53,120 bases of DNA from CAYONP01 sp964405335 (GTDB lineage Bacteria; Armatimonadota; UBA10988), in assembly GCA_964405335.1 (NCBI GenBank), contig CAYONP010000033.1:1-53120 (forward strand), written 5' to 3'. How positions within the stretch are numbered: position 1 is the first letter of the stretch; every line of letters starts with the position of its first letter. Of this stretch, positions 38,947-51,541 are shown in pieces. The notes under the pieces were generated by a model. That model did no database searches. It was not told the DNA's origin and saw only the letters and a list, made by a program, of their open reading frames with translations. The position numbers and the translations under genes were made by a program.

Positions 38947-38972
38947 ATTATACGACAAATCTGTCCGATTTG
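38947..38972 (-). promoter_or_regulatory. TATAAT promoter element with overlapping operator-like dyad
   Basis: The minus strand shows TATAAT at 38952-38947, about 49 nt upstream of the lipoprotein start. The -35 position has only GTGCAA at 17 bp spacing. CAAATC (38956-38961) and GATTTG (38967-38972) are a perfect inverted repeat across 5 bases lying in the -35/-10 spacer. A regulator bound there would block or replace -35 contacts. The site is AT-rich against a GC-rich background. Confidence 0.6.
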
Positions 38973-39011
38973 CACCCGGGGTGGTTGGCGCCCGAGGTCC
39001 TGGTCCTGAGG

Positions 39012-42416
<3,405 letters not shown>

Positions 42417-42537
42417 CCACCACCTCCCGCACGTCGCGGTCGCACTAGGACAGCGAACGCAGGCCACCCGCCAAAGGTATCCTGAGTTGGCTGGTTCGTT
42501 CGCGGCTAGTTGATGCAATCATCTTGCGAAGCTCCGC

Positions 42538-42692
42538 CGACGCGTAGGTCGAGCGTCCCGCTCGACATTGTGCCGACCGGGACGGTCGGCCGACGCGTGG
42601 GTCGTGCGTCCCGCTCGACATGGTGCCGGCCGGGACGGTCGGCCGACGCGTTGGTCGTGCGTCCCGCTCGACATCGTGCCGACCGGGACGGT
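42538..42692. repeat. 53-bp tandem repeat, three copies, two hairpins per unit
   Basis: Units start at 42538, 42591 and 42644, and the third runs into the N gap. Each unit reads CGACGCGT, then GTCGAGCG-TCC-CGCTCGAC (perfect in copy 1, one mismatch later), then GCCGACCG-GGA-CGGTCGGC. That is two 8-bp hairpins in series. Copies differ at a few positions. Not a CRISPR: there are no unique spacers and the repeats are contiguous. 42417-42537 before it holds the RND leader and no other gene. Confidence 0.85.
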
Positions 42693-42702
42693 NNNNNNNN
42701 NN
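42693..42702. other. Assembly gap (10 N)
   Basis: Ten N inside the 53-bp repeat array. The array phase before and after differs by 107 bp, about two units, so the true gap is probably small or the repeat was collapsed. Confidence 0.99.
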
Positions 42703-43001
42703 GGTGGGGGGTGCGCCCGGCGCGCCTGGGGGCCGGCGGGGCGGGGGGCCCGCGGGGGTGGGCGTGCGCCCCGCCCGACCTGGGGCCGCCGGGGCGGGTC
42801 GCCCGACGCCTCGGCGTAGGGCGCGCTATTGCGCGCGGGTCACCGGCGTCGCGCCGCGGCGCGCCCGACCCGGTGCCGACCGCAACGGTCGGCCGACGCG
42901 ACGGGGACGCTGGCCATGGGCCGCCACCCGCGCGCAGTAGCGCGCCCTACAGGTGGTGGTCACCGCCGTCGGCACACCACCCGCGCGCAGTAGCGCGCCC
43001 G
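42703..43001. repeat. Degenerate continuation of the 53-bp array and TAGGG palindromes
   Basis: After the gap the same unit continues at 42751 and 42804, but nearly every A or T is replaced by G or C up to about 42800, suggesting base-call damage. A clean partial unit is at 42872-42900. TAGGGCGCGCTATTGCGCGCGG (42817-42838) and two oppositely oriented copies of CCACCCGCGCGCAGTAGCGC (42924 and 42977, again 53 bp apart) follow. No gene is visible up to 43023. Confidence 0.6.
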
Positions 43002-43023
43002 ACAGTGATGCCTCGCCGGGCTC

Positions 43024-44343
43024 CTACCGCTGCCGCGGCTCGTCCAGCCGCAGCGTGGTGCCGACCGCCGCCAGGCCGGCCAGGGCGCCGGCGATGAAGA
43101 TCAGCTCGTAGGAGTAGCGGCCGGCCAGCCAGCCGGCCAGCGGCGCGGCGATGGCCGTCACCGGTGCGGTGATGGTATTGAGCAGTCCGACATAGAGCGG
43201 CACCTCGTCGCGCGGAGCCAGCTCGTAAAGGTAATTCAGCCCGGCCAGGCTGCCGGCCATGACACACATCTGGACCAGCCCGTTGGCGACCAGCAGCCAG
43301 TAGAAGGTGACCGGTCCGACGCTGGGGCCGTCGAACCGCTGCATGATCTCGGGCGCGGCGGCGAGCATGGCGATGCTCAGTACCGCCAGACTGGCGCCCA
43401 GCCGGATCACGATCCGGTTGCCCACCCGGTCGCTGAGCGCCGCCCAGAGCACGTTGCTCAGCGCCCCGGCGACCACGCCGCTGGAGACCAGTGGGCCGAC
43501 CACATCGTCGCTGAAGCCGAAGCGGTTCATCATGTACGGGGTGATGAACAGCATCGGGCTCCAGGCGATCGGCGTGAGCAGGCGGTAGCAGGCGAACCGG
43601 CGCGCGGCGCGGTCCTCGCGCAGCACACGGGCGGCGTGGGCGACGAACTGCCGGAAGGTCGCCGCCGGCCGGGTCCGCCGCTCGCACGGCGGCTCTTCGA
43701 TGCGCATGAAACAGAGCTGAGCGGTGATCAGAAAGAGCAGCGAGACGCCGAACAGCAGCGCATAGTTGGCCGGCCAGCCGAGTGGCGAGTGGTCGCTCAA
43801 GAGCCACTTGACCAGCAGGCCGAGCACGAACGAGAGCAGGCCGCCGATGGTCAGCCGGACGCCGAACAGGCGCCCGCGACGGTGCGGCTGCACCGTGCGG
43901 GTGACGATATCGCCGAAGGCCACCACGCCCAGGCCGACGCCCATGCCCATGACGCCGATCATGGTCAGGAAGAGCACCGCGGTGAGCGTGCGGTAATGGG
44001 CCAGGGCGAGCACACCGAAGGTGATCACGCCGAGGGCGATCCAGCGGATCTGCGCGCCGCGAACATAGAGCGGCATGCGCGCCCGGCCGTCGCTGACCAG
44101 GTGGCTGGCGTAGAGCTGCGGCAGCATCATCGCCGTGGCCTGGATGCTGTTGGCCAGGCCGACCACCCACTCACGGCCGGTCAGTGTGGTGAGGAACGCG
44201 GCGACGACATAGCGCGCATCGAACAGCGCCCAGGAGAGCTGGAACAGGATGCCGTTGAGGGCGATCAACCAGAACGCCCGGTGTTCGCGAGCGAACCAGC
44301 GTCGCCACCGCGGGCTGAGACCAGACGGCTCGTCGAGCTCCAT
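43024..44343 (-). CDS. Major facilitator superfamily transporter
   Basis: A 439-residue transporter with 12 predicted helices. The N-terminal half includes WVVGLANSIQATAMMLPQLY and, after helix 2, the MFS loop SDGRARMPLYVRG (a form of motif A). The second half repeats it as ALSDRVGNRIVIRLG. An early FQLSWALFDARYVVAAFLTT suggests the YbjR/nucleoside-permease-like MFS_1 group, but no substrate can be given. Start 44343 has GAAGGTG 4 nt upstream and sits below the promoter at 44368-44394. It diverges from the BNR/GH20-like gene set, so uptake of a product of those enzymes is possible. Confidence 0.88.
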   Translation of the reverse strand: MELDEPSGLSPRWRRWFAREHRAFWLIALNGILFQLSWALFDARYVVAAFLTTLTGREWVVGLANSIQATAMMLPQLYASHLVSDGRARMPLYVRGAQIRWIALGVITFGVLALAHYRTLTAVLFLTMIGVMGMGVGLGVVAFGDIVTRTVQPHRRGRLFGVRLTIGGLLSFVLGLLVKWLLSDHSPLGWPANYALLFGVSLLFLITAQLCFMRIEEPPCERRTRPAATFRQFVAHAARVLREDRAARRFACYRLLTPIAWSPMLFITPYMMNRFGFSDDVVGPLVSSGVVAGALSNVLWAALSDRVGNRIVIRLGASLAVLSIAMLAAAPEIMQRFDGPSVGPVTFYWLLVANGLVQMCVMAGSLAGLNYLYELAPRDEVPLYVGLLNTITAPVTAIAAPLAGWLAGRYSYELIFIAGALAGLAAVGTTLRLDEPRQR

Positions 44344-44367
44344 CGACACCTTCGTGCGGACGGCCGG

Positions 44368-44394
44368 ATTGTAGCACGCCCGCAAGATTGACAA
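44368..44394 (-). promoter_or_regulatory. Candidate promoter of the MFS gene
   Basis: The minus strand has TTGTCA (44394-44389) and TACAAT (44373-44368) with a 15-bp spacer, shorter than usual. Shifting to TGTTGT gives 17 bp but a poor -35. The -10 lies 25 nt before the ATG at 44343. The 121-bp divergent spacer shows no equally good plus-strand promoter. Confidence 0.45.
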
Positions 44395-44464
44395 CATCCC
44401 TGCAACTTCGTGGCCGGGCGCAGGAGGTCTCGCCGACGCAGCGGATGGAGCGGCGGGGACCAGC

Positions 44465-46819
44465 ATGTCGGCATCGCTCTTCTTGATGGGCTGCCTGGCG
44501 GTGCACGCCGCACCCGCGCGCGAGCCCCTGACCTATACCGGCGGCTGCGGCGGCGCCTGGTTCCTGGCCGAGACGGGCGAGCTGGTCGTCGAGGTGTTCA
44601 AGCGCGACCGCAACCGCGGCGCGGCGACCGAGCTGCGGGCGCTTCTGCTCGGGCCCGACCGCGAGGTGCTCGACCAGGCAGACATCCCCTTCGCCGGTGG
44701 CGAGCGCGGCGCCGGCCTTGGTCCGGTGCAACGCGCGGTGCTCTCGACCCAGGTTACGCGGCCGGGCGTCTATGGCCTCAACATCACGGTCAGTAACGAC
44801 CGCTACGGCGAGTCGATCGTGTGGGGCATCTGGACCAACTGCCCGAAGTACCTGTTCGAGACCGCCCGCGGCCACCGCGACGCCCGGCACGAGGAGCCGA
44901 TCATCCTGCTCGGCGAGGCTGCCGGCGACGTCGGTTTCCTGCCCCGCGCCGGCTCTTTTGAGCTCGAGCTCTCCGACCTGCCGGCCGAGGTGCGCGAGGT
45001 GGCGGTGTTCGATGAACGCGACCAACGCGTGGCCGGCGTGCCGATCGTCGACGGCCGCGGCAGCCACGCGTTCGCGGCCGACCCGGCGCGCGGGCAGGCG
45101 CCGTGGCGCATTCACCTGCCGCGCATGTCCGGGACCATCCAGGCCGACGGCCTGACCCGCTGGGAGTCGACCGACCGCCTGCCCGACCACTGCCTCTGGA
45201 CCCCCGACGTCGACTCCTGGTTCGCCTGGCACGACAACCGCTGGCTGCTGGCGCCCTATCGGCAGGTCCGCTACGGCCGGCCGGGCGAGGTGGTGCGGGC
45301 GACGTTCGAGCTGCACAACAACGCCATGCGGCCACGCACGGTCGACCTGGCGCTGGAGTTCGATGGTCCGCCGTGGCCCGTTGCGTGCCCGGCCTCGGTC
45401 GAACTCGCGGCGGGGGAAGCGGCCGAGGTCAACGTCGAAGGCGCCGTGCCGGCCGACGGTGAGCGGACCGTCCGCCTCCGCGCCACGCCGCGCGGCGAGG
45501 CCTTCTCGACCTGGTCGACGCTGCGGCTGCTCGCCGGCGACGCACCGGCCTACCAGGCGCTCGAGCTGCCGCTGCGGCTCCAGCCCTATGCGCAGGATCG
45601 GGAGCAGCTCGGCTATGCGCCGGACTATCCGCTCGAGCAGCAGCCCTACTTCGACGCGGCCGGCCGTGCAGCCGTGCGCACCTCCGCCGGCGTGGCGCTG
45701 CTGCGCGACGGTGTGTGGCTGGAGCGCCGCCTGGCCGAGGCGGTGGTCGAACGCGTACCGGCGTTCGACGAGCCGATCACCGGCGCCGCCTCGCAGAAGG
45801 TCTGTTTCGACCGCGACGGCGACATCTATCTGTTGGCAGCAGCCGGCCGCAAGCAGGTGCTGCTTCACTCAGCCGACGACGGCGTGAGCTTCCGGGCCTA
45901 TGTCATCCCCGGCGACGAGAGCCGCGGCCGGGCGCTCGACATCGAGCAGTTGTCGGGCCACAACGCGCTCGCCGGCCCGCCGCCGATCGCGCGCAACACG
46001 GCGGTGCCGACGGAACCCGACCCGAGGCTCTTCTGGCGGCGGGTGAATCAGCTCGACCTGTTCGTGCCGCGCAAGGTCGGCGGTCGGATCGAGCTGGGCG
46101 AGCCGATCCGCGTGTCGGAGCAGAGCCTCGGCCTGAGCGGCCATTCGGGCACGCCCAGCGCGCTGGTCTCGCGCGGCGAGAAGGTGCACATCGTCTGGGG
46201 CGAGGCGACCGACCCAGCCGAGCAGGTGCCCGGCGTGCCGACCTTCGTCGCCACCTATGACCGGGCCACCGGCACCCTCGGTCCGGCCATGCTGGTCGGT
46301 TACGGCGCGCCAGCCAACGACGTCCACAACACGCCGACGATCACGATGGACAGCCGCGGCTATCTGCATGTGCTGACCGGCACGCACGGCCGGCCGTTCG
46401 GCTATGCCCGTTCGCTGCTGCCGAACGACAGCGCCGGCGGTTTCACGCCCGCCGAGACGACCGGTGACAACCTGAGCCAGACCTACCTCGGCCTGGTCTG
46501 CGGGCCCGACGACACGCTGCACCTGGTCTACCGGCTCAACCGCAGCCGGGTCGAGCCGTACCCATTGGCCTATCACACCGCCCTGGCCTACCAGCGCAAG
46601 CGGCCCGATGCGCCGTGGGAGCCGCCGCGGCTGCTGGTCTTGCCGCCGTTCAGCGAGTACAGCATCTATTACCACCGCCTGACCATCGACCCGGCCGGCA
46701 GCCTGTTCCTCTCCTACGACTACTGGTCGACCTACTGGCACTACCGCAACGACCGGCGCACGCGGCCGCGCTCGGTGCTCATCTCGCGCGACGCGGGCGA
46801 CCACTGGTCGTTCTGGTAG
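44465..46819 (+). CDS. Secreted BNR-4 repeat beta-propeller protein
   Basis: A 784-residue exported protein with signal MSASLFLMGCLAVHAAPA. Residues 20-380 are beta-sandwich-like. From about 400 on it carries BNR-4/sialidase-like propeller features: KVCFDRDGDIYLLAAAGRKQ, SGHSGTPSALVSRGEKVHIV, HNTPTITMDSRGYLHVLTG, GPDDTLHLVYRLNRS and finally SVLISRDAGDHWSFW, an Asp-box at the very end. BNR-4 propellers occur in ulvan and other polysaccharide lyases (PL24/25/40 type) and in rhamnosidase-like proteins. Active-site residues were not identified. It begins a three-gene set with the GH20-like and FG-GAP genes. Confidence 0.8.
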   Translation: MSASLFLMGCLAVHAAPAREPLTYTGGCGGAWFLAETGELVVEVFKRDRNRGAATELRALLLGPDREVLDQADIPFAGGERGAGLGPVQRAVLSTQVTRPGVYGLNITVSNDRYGESIVWGIWTNCPKYLFETARGHRDARHEEPIILLGEAAGDVGFLPRAGSFELELSDLPAEVREVAVFDERDQRVAGVPIVDGRGSHAFAADPARGQAPWRIHLPRMSGTIQADGLTRWESTDRLPDHCLWTPDVDSWFAWHDNRWLLAPYRQVRYGRPGEVVRATFELHNNAMRPRTVDLALEFDGPPWPVACPASVELAAGEAAEVNVEGAVPADGERTVRLRATPRGEAFSTWSTLRLLAGDAPAYQALELPLRLQPYAQDREQLGYAPDYPLEQQPYFDAAGRAAVRTSAGVALLRDGVWLERRLAEAVVERVPAFDEPITGAASQKVCFDRDGDIYLLAAAGRKQVLLHSADDGVSFRAYVIPGDESRGRALDIEQLSGHNALAGPPPIARNTAVPTEPDPRLFWRRVNQLDLFVPRKVGGRIELGEPIRVSEQSLGLSGHSGTPSALVSRGEKVHIVWGEATDPAEQVPGVPTFVATYDRATGTLGPAMLVGYGAPANDVHNTPTITMDSRGYLHVLTGTHGRPFGYARSLLPNDSAGGFTPAETTGDNLSQTYLGLVCGPDDTLHLVYRLNRSRVEPYPLAYHTALAYQRKRPDAPWEPPRLLVLPPFSEYSIYYHRLTIDPAGSLFLSYDYWSTYWHYRNDRRTRPRSVLISRDAGDHWSFW

Positions 46820-46860
46820 GAGCAGGCGGCGGCACGGCCAACCGCCCGGCGGGGATGCCG

Positions 46861-49800
46861 ATGCACCACCCGTCGCGCAGCGTGATGGCCGTCGCCTGGC
46901 TCTGCGCGCTCGCCGTCCGCGCGGAGCCCGCCGCCATGACCGACTGGAAGCTACTCCCCTACCCGCAGTCGATCGAACGGCAGGCCGGCGAGGAGCCGCT
47001 CGGCCCGGCCGACCTGCAGGGCGAGCTGACGCCGGTCATCGCCGAGTGCCTGCGCCGCGTGCTGCCGGCGACCGGGCCACCGCTGGCCGTGACACTCTCG
47101 CTAGCCGACGATCTGGGCGATGACCTGCCCGGTGACGAGGCCTATCGACTGCACATTGCCGCCGGTGGGGTGAGCATCGTCGCGCGCACGCAGGGTGGCC
47201 TGCTCCTCGGTGTGCAGACGCTGGTGCAGCTCGCTCGCGAGGCCGGCCGGCGCGGGGTGGGGCTGCCGCACCTGGTCATCCGCGACCATCCCGCGATGCC
47301 CTGGCGGTGCCTTTCGCCGACGATGACCTGGTATTCGGGCTGGAACCGCCTCGAGGGTTACGACCTGTGCAACTGGACGCTGGACGAGTGGCGGTGGCTG
47401 GTCGACTGGACGCTCGAGCACAAGCTCAACGCCTGGGCGCTCTGCCTTTACGGCTTCTGGCCGTTCACGCTGCCGGGTTACGACGAGGCGACCCTGGCGG
47501 TGCCCTCGTTCCGGCTCGATCCGGCCACCGGCGAGAAGGTCGGCTACCAGTTCGTCCACCGCAACATCGAGCGCGAGTTTCTGCCCGAGTTGATCGCCTA
47601 CGCCCACCAGCGCGGAATCAAGATCCACGCCTACCTCGGCCTCAACTCGTTCAACGGCGGTTACATCATCCGCCACCCCGAGGCGAACGCCGGTGGCGCG
47701 GCCGAGGCGCTGCCCTTCGCGCCGGGTGTGGCCGAGTACTGGGACGCCGTTGTGGCGCGGCTGCTGGAGCTCGGTTTCGACGGCTTCGTCTTCGAGGATC
47801 CCGAGGCCTACCACGTGCCGAACCAGAACGCCGGCTGCTGGGAGACCTTCTGGCAGCCCTGGGCCGAGACCTATGGCTATCGCACCGTCGACGAGACCAA
47901 CGCGAACGAGCCGCCGCTCGGCGTCCACGTCGAGTACTATGCCTGGCTCTTCCGCCAGTTCGACGCGAGCATTCAGCGCCATGCCGCGCGGCTCGGGCGC
48001 CGGCCTGAGATCCGCCTGATCAGCCACTTTTTGCTCAGCCGCCTGCTGCGCGAGGGGGGCAGCGACGAGGAGGTGGCCCGGTGGTATGCGCTGCTCGACG
48101 AGAAGCGCGGCCGAGCGGTCGACTACATCGTCGCCGAGGGCGATGAGCCGCGCGATGTGGCGCTGCTCGGCGGCTCGCGGGTGGCCAGCCTGGGCGGGCG
48201 TGGCGGCTCGTGCCTCAGTGCTTGGCGGCGAATGACCGGGGTCAACAACAACGCCCTGCCTGGCCCGATGGGGGCGAGCATCGACTGGGAGCGCGACTGC
48301 CAGCGCCGGGCGCACCGCGCCGGCGCCGCGGGCGCGCTGGCCTATGTCTTCGAGTGGCGCAGCAACGAGGTCTACGGCTACCTCGGCGCGCAGCACCTGT
48401 GGCGGCCCGAGGGCGTGCCGGGAATCGACAACGAGGACCAGGTCGGTTTCCTCGGTTACGCCTATCGCGTCCACTACGGCGACGAGGCCGGCGCGCTCGC
48501 GGCGCGGGCGCTCGACACCAGCGCCTGCGTCAATGACGCGATGGTGCTCGAAGAGGTGCACGGCGCGCAGTACCCCGAGACCGGTCGCGCGCTCCACCGC
48601 GACTACCAGCTCCTGGCCACCCAGGCAGCGCAGGCCGAGGCGCTGGCGCGCGCGGCCTATCGCGCCTACACCGGCCGCGAGCCGGACCTGTTGCGGCCGG
48701 TCTACGCGCCAGACGACTTCCGCTGGACCGGCGCCGCGGCCGAAGACCGGCGGTTCAAGGCCGAGTCGCTGCGCTGGCTCTGCCTTCAGATGTGCCGCGC
48801 GAGCCTGCTCTGCGACGCCGCGCTGGCGCACCGGCGCGCCGCGCGCGAGGCGGCGGCGGGCCTGCCGGCGCGGCTGGTCGCCGGCGAGCTCGACCGCGCC
48901 ATCGCCGCCGCGGCCGAGAACCAGCGGCTCTATCAGCTCAACCACGATGACGACTACCACGCCAACGAGGGGCTCTGCGTCACGCTGACCGAGCGGCTGC
49001 GCGCGCTGCGGCAGGCGGTCGGCGTGGGCGAGGCGCCGGCGCCGGAGAACGCTCGCGAGGGACTGGTGCCGGCCCTGGCCCTGCCGTGGCAGCCGATCGA
49101 GGAAGTCCTACCGGCGGCCGACGGGCCCGGGCGGTACCTTGAGTTCGACCTCGGCCGGAGCGAGCTGCGCGACAGCACCTGTCACGCGGTGGTCTTCTGT
49201 GTCGAGTTCGATGGCAGGCCCGTCTTCCGCCGCATCCTCGACAAAAACCACCGCGGCTGGGAGACCTGGCGCATCCCGCTCGGCACCGCGGGCCGCGTGC
49301 GTCTGCTGACCGATGCCTACACCCGCGCCCAGCGGCGCGAGGCGCTGAACTGGCGCTGGGCGCTGTGGGGCGAGCCGCGCGTGGTGGCCGTCGATGCCGG
49401 CGGCAAGGCGAGCCTGGTGAGCAGGTTGGCCGATGCGCGGCCGTTCGTGCGGCTGGACGCCACCGGTCTCGAGGCGGCGCTGGACCCCGCCACGGGCGCG
49501 GCCTGGGAGCCGGTCGGCCCGGGCCGCATGGCCGCCCTGCGCGCCGGTGAGCTGGCCGGGCGGCAGTGGGTCGAGGGCTTTGGCGGCGAGGCCGTGGCCG
49601 CGCATCAAGGGCCCTACCCGTGCTACCTCGGCGCGCCGCCGTCGTGGTGGGGCTACGCCCGCGAACAGGGCCGAGTCGCCTGGACCAGCGCCGCGCCGCC
49701 CGAACGCCGCGACAGCGCCGTGGTCTGGATTGCCGGCACCGACTACACGCTGGGCACCGCCGAGCTGTGGCTCGACGGTGAGCGGCTGCTCGCGTTCGAC

Positions 49801-50145
49801 ACCGGCAGCACGACTGACGCGAGCTGGACCGGCGGCGGCGCCGAGCTGCGCTACCTGCATGGCGGCGACACTCGTGATGAGCGGATCCCCTATGGCCTGA
49901 GCGGCGCCTTCGTGCTGCTGCTGCCGGCCGAGCGGGTGACCACCGGCCGGCCCCTGCGGCTCGAGGTCCACTTGCTCACCGGCGGCCAGGCCTGGTTCAT
50001 GCTCCACGGCGTGACCGGCGCCATCGCCGCCGCTGACGGGGTGGCGCAGCCGGCACCGGCGCGGCCGGCGGTCCTGGCCGTGCCACCGCACCGCGGCGGG
50101 CATGGCATCGTCGGCGCCGAGTACCTGGTGCCACCGGAGAACTGA
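46861..50145 (+). CDS. Secreted GH20/alpha-glucuronidase-like multidomain glycoside hydrolase
   Basis: A 1094-residue exported protein (signal MAVAWLCALAVRA). Residues about 20-140 match the GH20b-type N-terminal domain (DEAYRLHIAAGGVSIVARTQ, GGLLLGVQTLVQL). Residues 140-500 are a TIM barrel of the GH20/GH67/GH84 kind (AYAHQRGIKIHAYLGLNSFN, GFDGFVFEDPEAYH). A helical region then a beta-sandwich C-terminus (about 890-1090) follow. The adjacent Asp-Glu pair of true hexosaminidases is not seen; FEDPE at about 320 is the best candidate, so specificity is open. Start 46861 has GGGG 6 nt before; ATG 46855 is possible. Confidence 0.8.
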   Translation: MHHPSRSVMAVAWLCALAVRAEPAAMTDWKLLPYPQSIERQAGEEPLGPADLQGELTPVIAECLRRVLPATGPPLAVTLSLADDLGDDLPGDEAYRLHIAAGGVSIVARTQGGLLLGVQTLVQLAREAGRRGVGLPHLVIRDHPAMPWRCLSPTMTWYSGWNRLEGYDLCNWTLDEWRWLVDWTLEHKLNAWALCLYGFWPFTLPGYDEATLAVPSFRLDPATGEKVGYQFVHRNIEREFLPELIAYAHQRGIKIHAYLGLNSFNGGYIIRHPEANAGGAAEALPFAPGVAEYWDAVVARLLELGFDGFVFEDPEAYHVPNQNAGCWETFWQPWAETYGYRTVDETNANEPPLGVHVEYYAWLFRQFDASIQRHAARLGRRPEIRLISHFLLSRLLREGGSDEEVARWYALLDEKRGRAVDYIVAEGDEPRDVALLGGSRVASLGGRGGSCLSAWRRMTGVNNNALPGPMGASIDWERDCQRRAHRAGAAGALAYVFEWRSNEVYGYLGAQHLWRPEGVPGIDNEDQVGFLGYAYRVHYGDEAGALAARALDTSACVNDAMVLEEVHGAQYPETGRALHRDYQLLATQAAQAEALARAAYRAYTGREPDLLRPVYAPDDFRWTGAAAEDRRFKAESLRWLCLQMCRASLLCDAALAHRRAAREAAAGLPARLVAGELDRAIAAAAENQRLYQLNHDDDYHANEGLCVTLTERLRALRQAVGVGEAPAPENAREGLVPALALPWQPIEEVLPAADGPGRYLEFDLGRSELRDSTCHAVVFCVEFDGRPVFRRILDKNHRGWETWRIPLGTAGRVRLLTDAYTRAQRREALNWRWALWGEPRVVAVDAGGKASLVSRLADARPFVRLDATGLEAALDPATGAAWEPVGPGRMAALRAGELAGRQWVEGFGGEAVAAHQGPYPCYLGAPPSWWGYAREQGRVAWTSAAPPERRDSAVVWIAGTDYTLGTAELWLDGERLLAFDTGSTTDASWTGGGAELRYLHGGDTRDERIPYGLSGAFVLLLPAERVTTGRPLRLEVHLLTGGQAWFMLHGVTGAIAAADGVAQPAPARPAVLAVPPHRGGHGIVGAEYLVPPEN

Positions 50146-50147
50146 CC

Positions 50148-51539
50148 GTGCTCTACCTGACGCTGCTCCTCGCCGCGCCACCGGCGTTCATCGATCGCAC
50201 CGCCGACCTGGGCCTGACGCTCGACACCGGCCCGGTCTGCTGGCTCGACTTCGACCGCGACGGCCGGCCCGACCTGTGCGGCGGCACCGGCCTGTGGCTC
50301 AACCGCGGTGCCGAGGGCTTCGCCAAGCTGGCCGACGTCGGCCCGGTGGTCGCCGCCGACTTCGACAACGACGGCTTCAGCGACCTGTTCGCCTATGGCG
50401 CGCGGCGGCTCTACCGCAACGATCAGGGCCGCGGGCTGACCGAGGTGGCGCTGCCCGAGCTCCCACCGACGGTCTGCCTCGGTGCCTGCTGGGCCGACCT
50501 TGATGGGGACGGGTTCGTCGACCTCTACCTCGGCGGCTATGAGGACTGGGACAACCAGATCACCTATCCCGACCTGGTGCTGCGCAACGAGGGTGGCACC
50601 GGGTTTCGGCTCGAGGCAACGATCGACGGCTTCCGTGCGCGCGGCGTCACCGCCTGCGACTTTGATGAGGACGGCGACGCCGACATCTACGTCTCAAACT
50701 ACCGCCTGCAGCCGAACCTGCTGTGGCTCAACGACGGCGCCGGCAACCTGGCCGAGTCGGCCGCGGAGTACGGCGTGGTCGCCACCAGCGAGGGTTTCGC
50801 CGGCGGCCATTCGATCGGCGCCTGCTGGGGCGACTTCGACGGCGACGGACGGTTCGACCTCTTCGCCGGCAACTTCGCCCACGTCGACAACCGCGGCGAC
50901 CAGCCGAAGTCGCGCTTCTACCGCAACCTCGGCCCCGGCGGCGAGTGGCGGTTCGAGGATCGCGGCACGGGCGGCGTCCATTACCAGGAGTCGTACGCCA
51001 CGCCCGCCGCCGGCGACTACGACCGCGACGGCGACCTCGACCTGCTGTTCACCACCGTCTACGGCACCGCTTCGTTCGGCCGGCCGAACCACCCGGTGCT
51101 GTACCGCAACGACGGCGACTTCATGTTCGTCGACGTCACCGCCGAGGCGGGCCTGGCCGGGCTGCCGCCGACCTATCAAGCGGCCTGGGCCGACGTCGAC
51201 CAGGACGGCGACCTGGATCTGGCCTGCGGCGGACGGCTGTTCGTCAACCAGCGTGACGGTGGCAACTGGCTCGCGGTGCGCCTGGAGGGCGACGGCACGC
51301 GGGTCAACCGCGACGCGATCGGCGCGCAGGTGCGCGTGCTCCTGGCCGAGCGGGTGGTCGCCCGGCAGGTCGAGGCCGGCACCGGCGAGGGCAACCAGAA
51401 CGACCTGGCGCTGCACTTCGGCCTGGGCGACCAGGCCGGGCCGTACCGGCTCGAGATCCGCTGGCCGGGCGTGGCCGAGCCGACCATCCTCGACGGCGTC
51501 GAGGGCGGCCGGCGGCACGAGCTCCGGTTCGGCGGCTGA
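50148..51539 (+). CDS. FG-GAP/VCBS repeat protein with ASPIC/UnbV C-terminal domain
   Basis: A 463-residue, probably exported protein beginning MLYLTLLLAAPPAFIDRTA. Seven calcium-binding DxDxDG loops mark a propeller: DFDRDGRPDL, DFDNDGFSDL, DLDGDGFVDL, DFDEDGDADI, DFDGDGRFDL, DYDRDGDLDL and DVDQDGDLDL. The end (NWLAVRLEGDGTRVNRDAIG, GEGNQNDLALHFGLG, IRWPG) is the ASPIC/UnbV domain common in Planctomycetota. It starts with GTG two bases after the previous stop, so is co-translated with the GH20-like gene. Binding or scaffolding role; no catalytic residues. Its stop faces the convergent nucleotidase stop at 2 bp distance. Confidence 0.92.
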   Translation: MLYLTLLLAAPPAFIDRTADLGLTLDTGPVCWLDFDRDGRPDLCGGTGLWLNRGAEGFAKLADVGPVVAADFDNDGFSDLFAYGARRLYRNDQGRGLTEVALPELPPTVCLGACWADLDGDGFVDLYLGGYEDWDNQITYPDLVLRNEGGTGFRLEATIDGFRARGVTACDFDEDGDADIYVSNYRLQPNLLWLNDGAGNLAESAAEYGVVATSEGFAGGHSIGACWGDFDGDGRFDLFAGNFAHVDNRGDQPKSRFYRNLGPGGEWRFEDRGTGGVHYQESYATPAAGDYDRDGDLDLLFTTVYGTASFGRPNHPVLYRNDGDFMFVDVTAEAGLAGLPPTYQAAWADVDQDGDLDLACGGRLFVNQRDGGNWLAVRLEGDGTRVNRDAIGAQVRVLLAERVVARQVEAGTGEGNQNDLALHFGLGDQAGPYRLEIRWPGVAEPTILDGVEGGRRHELRFGG

Positions 51540-51541
51540 GC

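Noticed and set aside
42538..43000. CRISPR array
   Set aside because: Repeats are contiguous at 53 bp with no unique spacers and no cas genes nearby.
46861..50145. Naming the protein a beta-N-acetylhexosaminidase
   Set aside because: The N-terminal GH20b-like domain fits but the catalytic Asp-Glu pair is not seen, so only a general glycosidase call is supported.
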